Of a DNA stretch of 64,000 nucleotides, positions 1 through 13,799 are shown in pieces (the stretch's first letter is position 1; every line of letters begins with the position of its first letter). This stretch comes from Taenia hydatigena. Its lineage: Eukaryota; Platyhelminthes; Cestoda; Cyclophyllidea; Taeniidae. The notes under the pieces are model-generated. The model made no database searches, had not been told where the DNA came from, and saw nothing but the letters and a program-made list of their open reading frames with translations. The translations under genes and the position numbers were made by a program. The stretch spans positions 806,001 through 870,000 of the forward strand of contig JADWOT020001561.1 in NCBI GenBank assembly GCA_036345935.2. Reading direction: 5' to 3'.

Positions 1-355
<355 letters not shown>

Positions 356-384
356 TTACGTGGGCTAGTGCATACTCTCAGTGG

Positions 385-431
385 ATTGGTTGCTACACTA
401 GCTAGCTAAACATATGCTCACCTCTCATTGG
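385..431 (-). promoter_or_regulatory. CCAAT boxes upstream of the minus-strand polyubiquitin
   Basis: ATTGG (CCAAT on the minus strand) occurs at 385-389 and 427-431, about 110 and 150 bases upstream of the minus-strand ATG. The spacing resembles the two CCAAT boxes in front of the plus-strand polyubiquitin gene. Next to the distal box only one TTC module of the heat-shock element found in the plus copy remains. Assignment as a promoter is inference from position and comparison. Confidence 0.45.
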
Positions 432-477
432 TTAGAAGCTTTGTATCGCAAGCGCCATATTTACGTGCACGTGTAAG

Positions 478-1377
478 CAACGCAGACAATTATCGATCAC
501 TTCAAGTGCGTGCATGCATGCACTAGTGCGCACGTGCCGGCTCCTTACTACCTTTCACAGCCTGCTTTTGCAGCGTAGTGCGACGCGCCGAATTTTGCAC
601 CAGCCTACTTCGACTTCGGGTTTTACATTTTTGATTTAATTCATCAATAGCTTAATTTTCTTATGCAATAACTTATACATAAATCAGTTAGGCCTCCCCG
701 ACGGTCGGTTAACTCGCATAATTTCATTACCTCCTCTCGATGCACATGAATGTAAAGAAAAGCCAAATTAGGGGAGTAAATTAAAGTGCTTCTTTGAAAG
801 CTCACTTACCTGATTTGTTTTTTATCACTTGACCTTTAAAAGCCCCACTTTATGTTTGAAATTGAGTTTGGCGTTGCTTCGTCTATGTTGATAATGCGCC
901 GATTTCGATTTTAAATGCAAAAATTTGCCTCACGGTAAGTAGCGAGTCTTTTTGCTAAACTTTGCTTTCCTTGGTGGTTTCTCACAGGCCCCGATCTTGG
1001 TGTGATTTTGTACAGTTACAGCTGCACAGCACGTAGGGATGATTGGTTAGAGCTTTCATTTCATCATTCGGTTGAGGGAATTGGTTATGCTTTGCCCCTT
1101 GCACGGAAAAGTCTGTTGCTACTACGAAAGTCGGAACATGTGAACAAGACTGTTGCACAACAAGACACAAGGTGTTTCGCTACCACACAACCCAGGGTAG
1201 CTGATCCACCTAATGGTGCTTGCAAACAGAGGCCTTGATACTCCTTGACCTTAACGCTAGTAAGTATAAGTGTGCCCTTGCAATTGATGCAAAGGCTAAA
1301 CGAAAAGTGGTGGAAGGGGCAGCGTTTGTCTATGGAATTGGTGGTATCACGTTACGAACACCTACTTCATTGCTATA
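478..1377. other. Intergenic stretch without recognisable gene
   Basis: No ORF with coding character, RNA gene or known repeat was recognised on either strand. It lies between the inverted polyubiquitin promoter and the inverted repeat block that starts at 1378. Confidence 0.5.
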
Positions 1378-2341
1378 AACCCGCCATCAGGTAATTTCGA
1401 TTGGCCTACCTCCGATGTTCTTCATCGCTCCACCTTGTGAGGTGGCACATCACTCGGTTTCTCGGTTGCATTCACCCTAACCTCTACTACTACCACAACT
1501 TGTTGGTAGGGGATACAAAATCGCCATAAAATTACGCCTTCAATTTCCTTATTTGGTCATTCTTTCACTTGATAATGTAAGGATGGATACATGAGACAGG
1601 CGAGAGTGGATGCTCCACCCGATTAGGTCATTGAGTGTACAACCCTGTGCAAGAGCCGTTGCGTCAAAAAGCAGGGTCTCCACATTTCGAGAACGGCAGT
1701 AGGCACAATTTTGCCATTTCCAGAGGCCAAGTACCACTGAGATTCTCGACATTTGTCTTAACATCTGCCGCGCCTTTTCTCCGCTCAACCTATCCATCCA
1801 ACCGAATAGAGTGGAGTCTGGTGTAGTCCGTCCTGTGCTCTCACAAAGTGGTCATGTTAAGTTGCATCCTGAAAGTTAGGAAAGTGAATGCATCCTCTGT
1901 CTCCGCAAATCACTTACCAACGCAAATTGGAAGAAGCTCGAAAAGGAGAGAGACGTGAGTGTCAATAAGTGTTGGGTGATTGAAGAAGAAGCAGTGCTGC
2001 TGCTACACCCTCCAGGGCTTCGATTGTCACCCCAATCTGGTTCTCAAATGTCCGTCCGTATGTACACATGGATGGATGGATGCCTCAGGCGACATACCAC
2101 CCATTCACTACTGCCAATACCATCACAATCAACACCACCACTAACATTATTTCAATTGTGTTTTCTCTCACCTTTTATGAAGTTGTTGCCCTTTCTTATT
2201 AGATCCGCTTCATGCACACAAGGCACATGACCACCTGGTTTTGTCAACATCGTCTTGTGTGGGTGTTATGTCACCTCGAGTGGAACCTTTGGAAAAACAT
2301 TGCTATTGTACTATTGGTAAAGGCATGGCAGCTACCCACTG
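1378..2341 (-). repeat. Repeat block R1, copy 1 (inverted)
   Basis: Read on the minus strand this stretch aligns along its whole length with plus-strand sequence at 3285-4270 and 12521-13640. Recognisable anchors are CCAACAAGTTGTGGTAG (reverse complement near 1500), a 70-base segment around 1555-1800, and CACCCAACACTTATTGACA near 1970. Copy 1 holds only a short (GGAT)n run near 2070 where copy 3 has a long microsatellite. No protein is recognisable; short ORFs here are not conserved between copies. It may be a duplicated intergenic segment carried along with the polyubiquitin gene or a dispersed repeat. Confidence 0.7.
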
Positions 2342-3284
2342 GCAGTAATGGATAGTTTGAACAACAATTATGCTTTCGTGCTGAATGTTATTGTACGCAC
2401 TTCCTGTCTCTTAAATACCTGCCTTGCAGTAAACATAAATAAACTTTACTCAAATTCGGATGAAAAGCGGTAAATAAATCTAATTTGTACGCATCCGAAT
2501 TCTATCGCATTGATTAATCTAATCACTAACGAGAAAGTCATGCATGAATACTGAAATAGAGAATCCAATACTGTGATTCTGTTAATTTCTTTTATTAATT
2601 ATCACACGTGGGTCTTAATTTTTTCCCAACATGATCAACTACTTATAAAGAATTTCAGTAGTATGTGTGCATTCAAAATGAATGGACCGGAGCCCGATTT
2701 TCCAATGTGCCAACGCATAACGTGGTACGTTTGTTGTTAGTTCAACTTTCAGCTGCGATTATGGGCTTACTTGATTGTCCATTGTATCCTCGCCAAATGG
2801 GCTGTCCTCTGGGCCACGCCGGTAGCGCCACTCCTTTTTATATTCCAAGCATCTACGTATTCTGCCCGATTATCATGCCTTCATGGAAGTCTCCGAGCCC
2901 TAAAATAAGATCGCAGGCACTTTTTGGTATTAAGAATTTTTGCAAAATTACAAGACGGTTCAAATGCTCATCTAAAAAATGCCAATATTTTTTTTAAATA
3001 TGAAATTATCTTCGCTTCTTTCATCACCAGTGTGCACTGCACTGCACCACGCACACATGCACACGGGTACTGCATGATCAAGGTTGCGAAGGTGACATTC
3101 ACGTTGAAGATTGTGTGTTGCATTGTATCCGCAAGCATTGTGACAATGGCGAGAAAAATTAGATTACACCAACCTGGGAGATGCCATCACAATTGCCTAT
3201 CAGTTGGTAACTGCTATGCCTCTACCGAGAATGATGTAGAAGGACAGGTAATCACAATGAAACTGTTTTTTTTTACTTTTTTTG
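2342..3284. other. Intergenic; very old TRIM-LTR-like trace
   Basis: No gene is recognised. Between about 2765 and 2905 the plus strand has a scrambled likeness to the TRIM LTR (GGGCCACGCCGGTAGC, then a TATATTCC-like stretch, then a CTTCATGGAAGTCTCCGAG-like end), suggesting an ancient copy; this is a weak call. The short ORFs on both strands have no recognisable domains. Confidence 0.3.
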
Positions 3285-4270
3285 CGTGAGGTGCCCTAAC
3301 AACTGCATAAGGTGACGCGGACGCGATCATATGACCAGGCGCCGCGTTTGTATGAGGTCAGTCCATCTATGCAAGTGCGTTTACCGTAATGATAAATGGG
3401 AGGGAATGAAATTGTACTGACGTCGGTAATAGCGGTGACACCACCAAGGAGAGCCTGATAATCGTAGCTGAGATGGCAGTGGTGAAGGGGCAGACGAGTG
3501 GAGGTGAATGGTGTCACCTGAAGTATCCATCCACGTGCATATACGGGCAGTGATTTAGGGTTCAGAACGGGGTACTTTGGCAGTCACGCACGCATAAATA
3601 AACTAGCTCAGTAGCCAAAGGCGAATGTGTTCGAATGCGCCAATTGAAAAATTGGAGAGCCTTGCAGTGGCAATGCTCCGAGAATAGTCGAACAGCTATT
3701 AACACATCTCTTCCCCTTCTAGACGTCCTTTAATTTGTCTCGTCAAAAGATCTGTAGAGACATTGAGCGCATTCACCATCGTAAAGCTCGGAACGCAACT
3801 TCACATGACCATCTTGTGATAACAAAGGACGGATTGCACTCAACTCTACTCGATTCGGTTAGTTGGCTTGCGTAGATGATGGGTTAAGAAGGATTCAGGA
3901 ACGACCGCAGTAGATGGTGGGCACAGACATTGACATCCTTAGTGGTATTTGCTCGCTATACGTGCCTGAATTGCATCACCCAAAAGTGTGATGCCTACAC
4001 AGAGTGTCTAATGGCGTTCTCGAAAAGTCGAGACCCTGCTTGATGAGCAATGCCTTTGCACAAAGTTGTGCAATCAACGATCAAATAAGACGACGAACCC
4101 ACCCTCACAGTATCAAGTGAAAGACTGACCAAATAAGGAAATTGAAGACGTAATTTCGTTATGAATTTGTAGCCCTACCAACAAGTTGTGGTAGGAGTGG
4201 AGGTCAGGATGAACACAATTGAGGGCACTTCGCGGGGTGGAGCGATGAGGGACGCCGAGGCTAGCCAATT
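3285..4270 (+). repeat. Repeat block R1, copy 2
   Basis: Aligns in reverse orientation with 1378-2341 and in direct orientation with 12521-13640, for example around the segment CCAACAAGTTGTGGTAGGAG near 4175 and the stretch at 3770-3860. It lies about 1.15 kb upstream of the intact polyubiquitin ATG, the same spacing at which copy 1 sits from the inverted polyubiquitin gene. No coding potential was recognised. Confidence 0.7.
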
Positions 4271-5250
4271 AAAACTGCCTAGTGCAGGTACCAGAGGCGC
4301 GATAACAGCAGTGACAAGCGTAGCGCAGTAGCACAAAGCCAATGCCATCATTACATGAAAGTGGTGGTTTGGATACTACTTGTTGAAAGGCAACTAACTG
4401 CTCGGGCTGGAATCTCCCCATATCCACTTGCTAGCAATAGCGGTGGTTTGTTGCGCGTTAATTCCATTAGAAAACACTCATGATTTATGGCACTATGCGC
4501 TCAGATGTTGCACCATATTGCACAATCACCCTACAGAGCACACTGAAGTCCTTTTTTCTCAAGCTCAGTTGGTCCGTAGCTTTTTATCACACCTTTGTTA
4601 CCACCGCAAACGCCATTTCGGTCACCGCTAATGGTGGTGCATTCATTTAGTCATTAAAATGCGCATTAGTATACCACCGACCAAACCTCCAAGGCGAGCG
4701 AATTCTGTGATGAATGGAACCTTTCACCAAAGTGGTAAATGAATTGTGGCACATAGAACTGATCCAGCACGAACAAACACATTAAAGCAGGTATAGGTCC
4801 AGCCTTTAACATCAGTAATAGAACAGTTATACCTAAATAGATTTCGTGCAAATAATCATTCAGACCAACTAAAACAGGCCCTAGCGTAAAACGAACGAAT
4901 AACACTTCTACTTTCAAACTCAAACCTATTCGAAGGACTGCATAGAATTACTTAGTAGAGGAAATAACTCGCAGAAATTAAATGACATCAAAAGCTAAGC
5001 AGCCATTTAATGAACCTGTGTAATCAAAGGTATTTTAACTTTATCTCTATGTGAAAGGCAGAGGAACGAAGCGCATTCCTGAACTACGGAACCCGAAAAA
5101 GTAAAAATAGGCGAAAAGGCAGGAATTCAAGATTTTGGCATTGGTGTGGTGTCGAAAGGCGGAGCGAGAGGCGGTGGGTAGCACGGACGCACACGATGTG
5201 ATCGATAATCGCATGGCTAGCCCCGTATGCACGCACATTACAAGGCTAAA
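4271..5250. other. Intergenic upstream of polyubiquitin, nothing recognised
   Basis: No gene, RNA gene or clear repeat was recognised between repeat block R1 and the polyubiquitin promoter. Short ORFs on both strands have no domain signature. Confidence 0.4.
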
Positions 5251-5265
5251 ATTCTAGAATGTTCC
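5251..5265 (+). promoter_or_regulatory. Heat-shock element of the polyubiquitin promoter
   Basis: ATTCTAGAATGTTCC contains three contiguous alternating nGAAn modules (TTC, GAA, TTC with 2-base spacers), the consensus binding site of heat-shock factor. It lies 158 bases upstream of the ATG, immediately before a CCAAT box. Polyubiquitin genes are classically heat-inducible, so the site fits its context; binding itself is inferred. Confidence 0.7.
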
Positions 5266-5267
5266 AA

Positions 5268-5364
5268 CCAATCAGCTGAAAAGGAAAACGCAAGCTAACA
5301 CAAACAACAACCAATCAGATGGAAGGCTAAGCTCACCCACGCAAATGGGTGGCAAATATTTAAG
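5268..5364 (+). promoter_or_regulatory. CCAAT boxes and TATA-like core promoter
   Basis: Two CCAAT pentamers occur at 5268-5272 and 5311-5315, followed by an AT-rich AAATATTTAAG at about 5354-5364 that could act as a TATA-like element roughly 60 bases before the ATG. The arrangement is similar to that in front of the inverted minus-strand copy. Confidence 0.5.
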
Positions 5365-5368
5365 CTAG

Positions 5369-7021
<1,653 letters not shown>

Positions 7022-7040
7022 ATGGACTCGTTTTATTTTA

Positions 7041-7046
7041 AATAAA
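7041..7046 (+). terminator. Polyadenylation signal of polyubiquitin
   Basis: AATAAA lies 20 bases downstream of the stop codon. The decayed copy has the same hexamer in the same relative place at 16866. Confidence 0.7.
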
Positions 7047-8269
7047 TCATTTTAGTTCTGCTTGTCATTGTTGTTAATTGGTTTCACCGTTTGTTGGGTA
7101 TTTTGCGCGTTTTTCCGACAACGTCCTGGTGAATTTACCTTGGGTCTGGTTATCGCCGTGGCGTGTCGCCTTCCCTTCTCCCTCTACTTAGGCCGTGTGC
7201 ATCGTTGACGGTCTCAATAGTTGTGGCTGCCCTGTATGCTTCAAGTGGTACGAAGTGGTTAAACTTTGAATGCTGCCGGGTTATCGCCATCCGGTGCTCT
7301 AGTTTGGGCCGCGTAAAGTTAAATCTCCGGGGCCAGGGGCCTGGTTTTCTTTCAGTGTTTGCTTCTGAGTCGCGTTGACTGGTGTGTGGAACGTCGCGTG
7401 AGCGTTGCACCACTAGCCGGCATCGGCGTGATCCGCGTTGCTCTTGTGGTGGCAACGCACGCGGTACGTCCGGTCTGGCGGTTGCTCTTTATTCCCTTTA
7501 CTCGTAATGCGCTGATCGGGTCCAGTGCTCTCCACCATCCTATCGGCCCTTTCAATACTGGTTGCGGTTGCGCTGATTCAATTGAAGTAATTTATTAGGC
7601 CGATGGAAGGGGTTCGACTCTCATCTGCTCATATTCGTCGTGATGGTGCAAGTGTTTTCCGTCACGGATGCTTTCTGGCTGTACGCCTGGGTCCACTTGC
7701 GTGGTCCGAAAGTGTCGCGCTTTCTAGTCTTGACGGCAAAAATTTCGCCACTTTTTGTTTTAGGCCTTAACTTAGAGGGCTATTGTTAACTGTTTTGTTG
7801 TCAGGTCAACGAAACTAGTCGTGGAATGCCTAATACCCCCCAGCACTGCTGTCATGGCTCGGGTTTAATTGCGATTCCGACAAACCTCCACGTTACCGCA
7901 ATCCACCAAATTCGGCAACCCTTAATTCTATGCACCGATGACCCAATCTTTTGTTCACAGATGGCCGTACAGCTGTGCTACTCCCGCTAAAACGAGTGTG
8001 ACTGCGGACGTCACAGGTTCTCTGCCTCCTTACTGCAAAAGATCTCGAGAGGTAAGAAGTAAGGTGTATTATGGTCCATCGAAAATCCATTGGACTGAGT
8101 CGTTGTGCTGAAGTAATTTAAACACGCGTTTGTTCCCCTTGTGTCATTGCAAAGCCCAGCTACGGTAAGGAAGGTTAAGGCTGTCATTGCGAATAACCGG
8201 TTCCCGTATCGACGCCCACGCCCAAATATGGACAGCTGCTTGTCTGAGTCATGGCTGATGGACGCAACG
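7047..8269. other. Downstream flank of polyubiquitin, no recognised gene
   Basis: ORFs on both strands up to about 100 codons overlap each other and show no domain. The first 80 bases resemble the sequence after the decayed ubiquitin copy (TTGTTAATTGGTTTCACC here; TTATTAATTACCCTTTTACC there), consistent with shared origin by duplication. Confidence 0.4.
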
Positions 8270-8982
8270 CAACCATATATGGTTAGTCGTTGATGCATTC
8301 ATGGGTATCGGCGCTTGGGTCATGCGCAGTTTTGTCGGTCGTCCCGAATGACCCGATTGGTTACTGCTCTGATGGGGACACGCGGTCGACACGCGTGTGA
8401 CCTTGGAATGCACCTGTCCGTACAATCGGTTCGTTTGCATGAGCTCCAACACCCACAAGTGAATGCTCTCACTCGATGTGTTCACTCCAACCACACCGTC
8501 CATGCTTCACGCATGATTGTAGAATTGGTAGGTGAATAATGACATCCAGACGAATGCGTGAACGAGTGCGTGGATGAATGCGTGTTCAAGTGCTTCCCGA
8601 ATGAAGCAGCGAATGAAATTCTCTCATGACTGGTTAATTGGCCATCTCGAGAAATACTAGTGAGTAGGAGGAAAGGAGGTGAGGAGAGTAGCCAAATTGA
8701 GGTGGCTTTTCAGCATCAGCTTAGTGAGAGGCAATTGCTTCCACACGTGACACACTACTGAGTGTATTAAGTAGGCAAGTGGGGAGACCAGAAGCCCAAT
8801 CGTAAGTCGGTGTCAGCAGCAGACAAGAGGACTTAACGTGAATACGACTTCTGCATGCGAAGTCTACCCAAGTAGAGTGGTTATGGTTGTTACTTACTCA
8901 CTGATCAACTTCTCGACCCAGAGTTTCTCAACTGTATATCTGATCAGTCGGATAATCCTTCCGCTTCTGGTCCTTAGGCCGA
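8270..8982 (+). repeat. Duplicated block D, first copy
   Basis: About 700 bases match 17510-18243 in the same orientation at high identity, including the stretch around 8340-8530 and the run from 8690 to 8900. The main difference is a short insertion in the second copy near 17935. Both copies lie downstream of a polyubiquitin copy. An ORF shared by both copies (8315-8539 here) is short, domain-less and probably not a gene. Confidence 0.85.
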
Positions 8983-9800
8983 AACTGAATCAGGGGGAAG
9001 TAACCATATAAATGTCTGATGAGGTGTTTGTTGTTGTGTGGCCTTTAAATTGGCCATAAGCAATAATGACAATAGGTGGCATTATTTGAGCTGAAGCGGT
9101 ATACTTTCCTTGGGGGTTTGATAGCAAATGTGTTTTACTGGGCTCATCGTTTGTTTCAAGGTGATGGGACATCCTTTACAGTGAATGGAACTTTCGCAGA
9201 AATGGTGTGGTGATTGAGTGAAAACGTCACAATCGGGATTATTACCGATATGTCGCTTTTGACAGCCTTGTTCTGCGGCCTAGAAGGATTGCCAAGCACT
9301 GCCGAATCACTCCAGAGCATTACGTCTATCTTTGTGCCCAGTGATTACTAGATATTTGACCTAACAAATGTTCAAAAAATGATTATGCCTGTCACTCGCA
9401 TCTAAAATGTCCTTGTGCTATCTCGCAATAGGATCAGGCCTTCCTCGCGTCGGTTTGAACATTCACGTCAATAACTGCTGTGCTGCATAGAGTCATTACT
9501 AAGGCACGGATTAAGGCCGTCTTCGAAGTAAGCACATCATAGAAATGTCTTGATATCGGGTAGATGAGTGTCCCACTACCATCAAGCTGCCTGTTTTTCT
9601 GATTGACGCTGTCATAGCTAGTCCATAACATATGCCTAAGCTTAATGTTATGGCACATTCGTTTCTTATCGCCGTGTGCACATCCTCCAGGTCGACTTGG
9701 CTCTTTGGGAGAATGGAGATTGTAAATTAGAATTAGCATTAACCTCTGAGTGGAATCAGAGTTTTATGGGAAAAGTTGACACAAGCTACGCCAGTTCGTA
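8983..9800. other. Intergenic, nothing recognised
   Basis: No coding region, RNA or repeat identified with confidence. Confidence 0.4.
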
Positions 9801-10702
9801 TGTAATACTTTGCTTGTTTTGACTGCCGGTTTCCGGTCAGTGTCACAGAGGTGGCCATATTGTCCTATCCGCGTAGGCTGGCCTCAGAGCCATGCCGGCG
9901 GCTCATTCCCCTCCGTCTGTTGAATATACCTATATTCTGCCTTGCTATTTTGCCTTCTTTTACCTTCAAGGGAGCCTCGAGACACTACATTGGTGGCAGC
10001 GGAAAGCGGACCTAACTCTACAGGGTTTCTATCCCGATCTCTACCGCCTGCGGCATATTGCAGCGGTGCGAAAGAAGTGCACGTGCTACGGATGGGAGCA
10101 TCTCTGACATCTTATAGCAGAAGGGCTAATGACGACGTCCACCTTCGGCTTCTACTCCACCTCCATGTTCCACAGGAAAGCTATTAACAACTGAGGCGAC
10201 ACTTGCCATGGACCGCCTTGAAAGTTTCGTTCCGAAGATTACCCCAAATATACTTGGTTAAGGAGATCTGTGTGCTAACGTCTCCCCACGGACATACTGA
10301 TGGTCGGCAGGACCTCTTATTCTGAACATTTTTCCCCAGACGGACGAAACTCCAAGTCAAATTAACTGTCAAGAGGGATCACTGACGTTGGTGTCAAGCA
10401 TCGCCTCAATCGCGTCGAATGTCGGCGACTGACATGGTTAGCTCATGGGTGCTTCTTGCAGCGGTGACTACGTTGTGGTGGCTGACGCAGGAGATCTGCC
10501 AAGGTGCACGGCGAGGACGACGCTCGGAGGAGAGAGGCAATGCAATACTTTGTTTGCTTGGACTGCCGATTTTGGTCAGGGCCACAGAGGTCGCCCTCAG
10601 GGCCATGCTGACGGCTTATTCCCCGCTGTCTGTTGAAAATACATGTATTCTGTCCCGGTATTTTGCCTTCTCTTGCCTTCAAGAGAGCCTCCGGGCGCTA
10701 CA
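9801..10702 (+). mobile_element. TRIM retrotransposon, full-length, plus orientation
   Basis: A non-autonomous LTR element of about 0.9 kb. The 5' LTR (9801-9989) begins TGTAATACTTTG and ends CACTACA; the 3' LTR (10541-10702) begins TGCAATACTTTG and ends CGCTACA. Directly after the 5' LTR, TGGTGGCAGCGG (9991-10002) is complementary to the acceptor end of tRNA-Leu and serves as primer-binding site. The inner ~550 bases encode no reverse transcriptase, protease or integrase. The LTRs are clearly diverged from each other, so this is an old insertion, and no target duplication is visible. The second polyubiquitin block has no TRIM at the matching place, so it inserted after the duplication. Confidence 0.85.
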
Positions 10703-11694
10703 CTGTGTGTGGCCCGGCGAAGCATTATGGAGAGGTCTCTTTTGACAAGGAAGCTCAACATAAAATGTCATCGAGAAATAAATATGGTGGTTGATGCCTT
10801 GGCTTTCTTCAAGTTTTAACCACAGGGGCTGCGGTTGCTCGAGACAATCTCAAAAATTTTGGTAAAAGTAATTCAAAAGCACTTCCAGCACGATTGCCAA
10901 AATGCGGAAATGGATTTGTGCCTTCAGAGTCCCATCCCATCGAACCAAGCATTGAAGAACCAAAATTCAGCGTCAAATGGAATCGCTTGTTATGATAACC
11001 AGATAGGTAGACCTAGTACGTATAATAACAATATTGTTACCAAATCCCATTGGTAAAACAAGAGTTAAATCGCGATCCTCGAACTGGTGGGCCATAAAAA
11101 CCGTTCTTGGCAATAATGATCTTGACTGACAAGCATGCTACATCCAATCTGATTGTGAATTGTAGAGGACTTGAAAGAGTGTTTAAATGAAATAAATAAA
11201 TAAATAAAGGCAGATAAGTTGGATGTCATAACTGTCGCTTAACAGCCTGTCATAGTAAGGTAAGTTTGCTTACATGTAAAATAAAAGTCGCCAGTAATTT
11301 AGTAAGATTTCTGGCCATTTTATATACTTGCTCAGTCTATTGCCTGCATAACCGGCACTACATTCCCAAATGTTTTAATGTAACAACTCACGATTTAAAT
11401 GCTACAATTTTCACTGTTTACCCTAAACGAAATGTTTCTTAAATCATTTTTTATGCTATAACAGCTACACTTAAAGTTAGTTAAAAATATACATGGGTGT
11501 AATGTATGAAAATCTCAAATAGAAATTCTGTGCAAGTCAAGCGACAGGCATTAATATGTGGTTTCTTTAATTGTCCACACTTTATCAAAACACTTCCTGC
11601 CAGGTGAGCTAAGAAGGGTTATTTTGAAAACGCACTTATCTGCCAGAATACCGCAAACAAAGGGATTGATCCAAATCAATGGTAACATTACTAC
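10703..11694. other. AT-rich intergenic stretch, nothing recognised
   Basis: Contains a short (AAAT)n run near 11188-11207 but no gene or repeat that could be supported. Confidence 0.4.
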
Positions 11695-12110
11695 TGTGCA
11701 TGTCTACTTATAATAAAATAAGTAGGCTTCAATAGATCATAAAGGGTTGAGAGGCGACGGTTTCCCGTGCCCTGAATGGATTGCACAGTGAAGCGATGCG
11801 GCGTCAGGATAAGAAAACGAGGGACCGAACAATAAATTAAAAACGAATCATGGGTAACAATTTGGGGGAATGGCATATTTTACAAATCCTCACAACAGAT
11901 ACACGTAGTCACACGCGCTAACCCAGAGAGGGAGAGAGTGCCATTGAGCAACACAGAGGCGTTTAAGTAAGGTAGGCTTGTTGTGCCAGTGGAACGCGAG
12001 ACGAATAATCGATGGAGCGTCAGGAGGGCGACACGACACCCTACTTGCTAGAAGTGCTTCACCTCAATTTTCACTCAACGCTACCTCATCTAATTAATGG
12101 CGGTAAGAAC
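11695..12110 (+). repeat. Duplicated block E, first copy
   Basis: About 415 bases matching 19855-20313 in the same orientation, for instance the run from 11920 to 12105. The start of both copies contains an imperfect palindrome (CTACTTATAAT...ATAAGTAG here). The second copy carries an (AC)n expansion not present here. No coding sequence was recognised. Confidence 0.75.
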
Positions 12111-12520
12111 TACTAATGAGGCCCTCGACATTCACTAGTAGTAAAAGAAATGGTGTAATCAGTACATCCATCTCAACAATCTGGGCACAGCATTGTTGAC
12201 TAACTCTACTTTGATCCATCTACCACACGCAATAGAAGTGTGATTTGGGTAAATCACCCGATAAACCGAGACATTTCGAATCATTGAAATGCCCCCTCAT
12301 TGCCTACCCATAAATTTGCTAAACAGTTAGAAATGTCGATAAGACATTGACATTTAAGAATGCGTGTTGCATCAAATGCACACTTATTTAGGAATTGAGA
12401 GAAAGGAAGAGAGAATTCACACTTAAACAATCCTAAGAGGCGCACCAGGATGTAAATGATACGTAAGTGATTCAAGACATGAAGAAGGAAAGCATAATTG
12501 TCGTCTCAGTTACCCTTTAA

Positions 12521-13640
12521 GAGTGGGTAGCTGCCACGCTTTTGCGAGAATGATGTGGCAGTCCAGTTAACTATGCGTTTTTTCTAAGTTGGTTCTACTT
12601 GAGGTGTCATAACAGCCACATAAGATGATGCTGACGAATCTAGGTGGTCACGCGCCTTGTATGCATTAAGTGGCTCTAATGAAGAAGGGCAACGATCTCA
12701 TTAAAAATTGGGCAAAATGCAACTGGAATTTTGTTGGAGGTGGCGTTGATGGTGATAACACCACCTCTACAACTGTGGAGGATGTGATAACCTTAGATGA
12801 GATGGCGGTGGTATTGGCAGTAGCGGATGGGTGGTATGCCGCCTGAGACATCCATCCATCCATCCATCCATCCATCCATCCATCCATCCATCCATCCATC
12901 CATCCATCCATCCATCCATCCATCCATCCATCCATCCATCCATCCATCCATCCATCCATCCATCCATCCATCCATCCATCCATCCATCCATCCATCCATC
13001 CATCCATCCATTCATCCATCCATCCATCCATCAATCCATTCATCTATGTGTACGTACGAACGGTCATTTAAGAACCAGATTGGGGTGCTTCCATGACCAG
13101 CTACTCTTATGAACCTGGACGAACGGAAATGATTTCGAGTGTGGCAGTTGAAGCCCTGGAGGGTGTAGCAGTAGCACTGCTTCTTCTTCAATCACCCAAC
13201 ACTTATTGACGCTTACGTCTCTCGCCTTTTTGAGCTTCTTCCAACTTGTGTTGATAAGTGATTTGCAGAGACAGAGGACTCATTCACCTTTCCAATTTTT
13301 AGAATGCAACTTAACATGACCATTTTGTGAGAGCACAGGACGAACTACACTAGACTCTACTCGATCCGGTTGGGTGGATAGGGTGGGCGGAGAAAAGGCG
13401 TAGGAGATGTTAAGACAAATGTCGAGGATCTCAGTGGTACTTGGCCTCTGGAAATGGCAAAATTGTAGAAGGTGTGTCCGATTCACGTGAAAATGTGATG
13501 TCTACCCAGAGTGTCTACTGTCGTCCTTGAAGCGCCGAGACCTTGCCTATTAATGCAATAGCTTTTTACACCGAGTTGTGCAAACAGTGATCTAATTGGG
13601 CGACGTATACATTGCTCCCTTCTGTCATTTATTCATTCCT
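12521..13640 (+). repeat. Repeat block R1, copy 3
   Basis: Matches 1378-2341 (inverted) and 3285-4270 (direct). The homology starts at the GTGGGTAGCTGCCA segment near 12524 and continues, interrupted by the long CATC microsatellite, to about 13640. Its distance from the decayed polyubiquitin copy is larger than in the other two blocks because a decayed Gypsy element and a GGA tract lie in between. Confidence 0.7.
12849..13045 (+). repeat. (CATC)n / (GATG)n microsatellite
   Basis: About 45 tetranucleotide units, nearly perfect, with a few interruptions near the right end (ATTCATCC, ATCAATCC). It reads through in several frames on both strands as long ORFs of HPSI or MDGW repeats, which are artefacts of the tract. 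The other two copies of the surrounding block have at most a few units, so the tract expanded locally. Confidence 0.97.
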
Positions 13641-13799
13641 CATTTCACCCCCAGATTATTGTTGAGAGAATGAACAACTCATGGTGGTGGGAGTGGGGGC
13701 CGCAATAAATGTCATTGCTGAAATGTTTGCTGTGGCACTTGGTCAACTTTATTTTGCGCTCGCAATTGATTTGATGCATGACATTTGGCGCTGGTTGCC

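Noticed and set aside
12666..13112. Long ORFs of MDGW or HPSI repeats on both strands
   Set aside because: Pure consequence of the (CATC)n microsatellite, which is open in several frames; not a protein.
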